Below, piece by piece: positions 43,444 through 44,316 of a stretch of DNA of 44,316 nucleotides. The translations under genes and the position numbers were made by a program. This DNA comes from Candidatus Brevifilum fermentans. GTDB taxonomy: Bacteria; Chloroflexota; Anaerolineae; Anaerolineales; Villigracilaceae. The stretch's first letter is position 1; every line of letters begins with the position of its first letter. The stretch spans positions 1-44,316 of the forward strand of contig CAMCQT010000028.1 of assembly GCA_945877125.1 (NCBI GenBank), read 5' to 3'. Under the pieces are notes generated by a model. The model ran no database searches. It was not told where the DNA came from and was given only the letters and a program-made list of their open reading frames with translations.

Positions 43444-44316
43444 ATGTTTGTAACAAAGAACCTTTACCAGAACGATGAAACTTGGAAAAGCGAAGCGCTC
43501 GGAAATTCCAAAGAGACGATTGGCGGATGGGGTTGTTTGCTGACCTCTGTCACCATGATGCTCAATGGAATTGGTTATAACGAAACCCCTGTAACTGTCA
43601 ATGCGAAGATGAAAGGCGCTGGCGGATTTCAAGGGGCGTTTTTTATCCCCAGCGTGCTCCCGTATGTTTGGCCCAATTGCGCGTATCGTGACATGCAGCC
43701 ATGTGAAACTTGGCCCGCACCTATTGCGCTGATCGATGCCGCAGTGGCAGAGGGCAAGCCTGTGATCTTGCAGGTTGACTGGAACAAGCAAGTGGGTATT
43801 CAAACACATTTTGTTTTAGTAAAAGAAAAGAAGGGAAACGATTATTCAATTTACGATCCTTATAAGTATGGCGGCGACGGCCCCGGAAAAGACGTCTTGC
43901 TGACTACGCGCTACAAGTTCAATGGCGCAAAACTAGAGTCTGAGATCAGCGCGGTTTTATGGTTCAACTCATACAGCACGACTCCGCCCGAACCACCCAA
44001 AATTGAAAAAGCAGCTGTGCCTGCTGAAAAATATGTTATCTATGCCGCCGAAGATGATCTCTCGCTACGCTCAGAGCCATCTGTTAGCGGGTATTTGTGG
44101 AAGCGCATGTTAATTGAAACCGAGTTGATCTGCCTCGAACCCAAGGCACAAGTCAAAGCCAAGCTCGGCGTGCAAGGCCAGTGGATTCAGGTACAGGACC
44201 CGAAGGGAGATCAGGGATATGTGGCCGCGTGGTTTGTTTCTGAACAGAAGGGAAAACCCGCATCTTCCACCCCGATAACTGTTACTGCTCCCAAGCCTGG
44301 TGCGGCGCCGAAGCCT
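43444..44316 (+). CDS. C39-like papain-fold peptidase with SH3-like domain (partial)
   Basis: At least 291 residues; the frame is open to the right edge, so the C-terminus is missing. GGAGG lies before the ATG. The opening GGWGCLLTSVTMMLNG has Cys31 as candidate nucleophile; H122 (QTHFVLV) and D138 (IYDPYKYGG) complete a Cys-His-Asp set typical of Peptidase_C39-like proteins. Residues of about 195-270 form an SH3-like module (LSLRSEPSVSGYLWKRM, GQWIQVQDPKGDQGYVAAWFVS) that often binds cell wall or peptide. A Pro/Ala-rich linker begins at the edge, so more domains may follow. There is no signal peptide at this start, so it may be cytoplasmic or exported by another route. Confidence 0.83.
   Translation, partial: MFVTKNLYQNDETWKSEALGNSKETIGGWGCLLTSVTMMLNGIGYNETPVTVNAKMKGAGGFQGAFFIPSVLPYVWPNCAYRDMQPCETWPAPIALIDAAVAEGKPVILQVDWNKQVGIQTHFVLVKEKKGNDYSIYDPYKYGGDGPGKDVLLTTRYKFNGAKLESEISAVLWFNSYSTTPPEPPKIEKAAVPAEKYVIYAAEDDLSLRSEPSVSGYLWKRMLIETELICLEPKAQVKAKLGVQGQWIQVQDPKGDQGYVAAWFVSEQKGKPASSTPITVTAPKPGAAPKP

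Overview
The window looks like a chromosomal segment of an Anaerolineae-type Chloroflexota bacterium. This is inferred from gene content and style, not from a marker search. Indicators are lipoproteins and pilin-like proteins with long Thr/Pro-rich linkers, TadE/TadG pilus genes, a MurA with Asp in place of the catalytic Cys, and many small dispersed palindromes between genes. No rRNA, tRNA, CRISPR array, integrase or transposase was seen.

Layout. 1-3.7 kb: a two-gene accessory cassette, a winged-helix/coiled-coil protein followed by a HerA-like ATPase. 3.8-8.2 kb (minus): ileS behind a T-box leader, and a Tat-type metallophosphoesterase. 8.3-13.1 kb: an S1-domain protein, ftsY-prfB (prfB with its programmed frameshift), thioredoxin and two lipoproteins. 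13.2-23.4 kb: murA, then a prepilin peptidase and a long run of four TadE-like and two TadG-like genes, split by a ~0.9 kb repeat island. 23.4-26.6 kb: the glmS region with its leader, then a dCMP deaminase. 26.7-32.0 kb (minus): murI, a class I glutamine amidotransferase, rplS, fabF, an acetyltransferase and moaE-moaD-moaC. 32.1-40.4 kb: scpA, a flavin amine oxidase, a VanZ-like protein, a PabB-PabC fusion, a lipoprotein, a DUF255 thioredoxin-fold protein and a cyclic-nucleotide-binding GGDEF protein. 40.6-44.3 kb: two paralogous MinD/ParA-like ATPases, a second metallophosphoesterase, and the start of a C39-like peptidase with an SH3-like domain that runs off the right edge.

The most striking observation is the glmS leader. 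It holds the recognisable core of a glmS (glucosamine-6-phosphate) ribozyme, but its first stem is extended by ~210 nt of small hairpin repeats, and a second pair of hairpins (~73 nt) sits inside the core between the P3 strand and the conserved ATCGA segment. A ~100 bp palindromic repeat lies on each side of glmS. A third copy sits in frame inside the DUF255 gene, where it adds about 32 residues. A shorter palindrome is likewise in frame inside pabBC. Small palindromes therefore appear to have expanded both a regulatory RNA and proteins here.

A second theme is transcription. At least six genes have a TATAAT-like -10 box only 7-9 nt before the start codon and no Shine-Dalgarno sequence, which predicts leaderless mRNAs. 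Other genes carry clear GGAG-type sites. Translation- and metabolite-sensing control is also present: an ileS T-box, the prfB frameshift and the glmS ribozyme.
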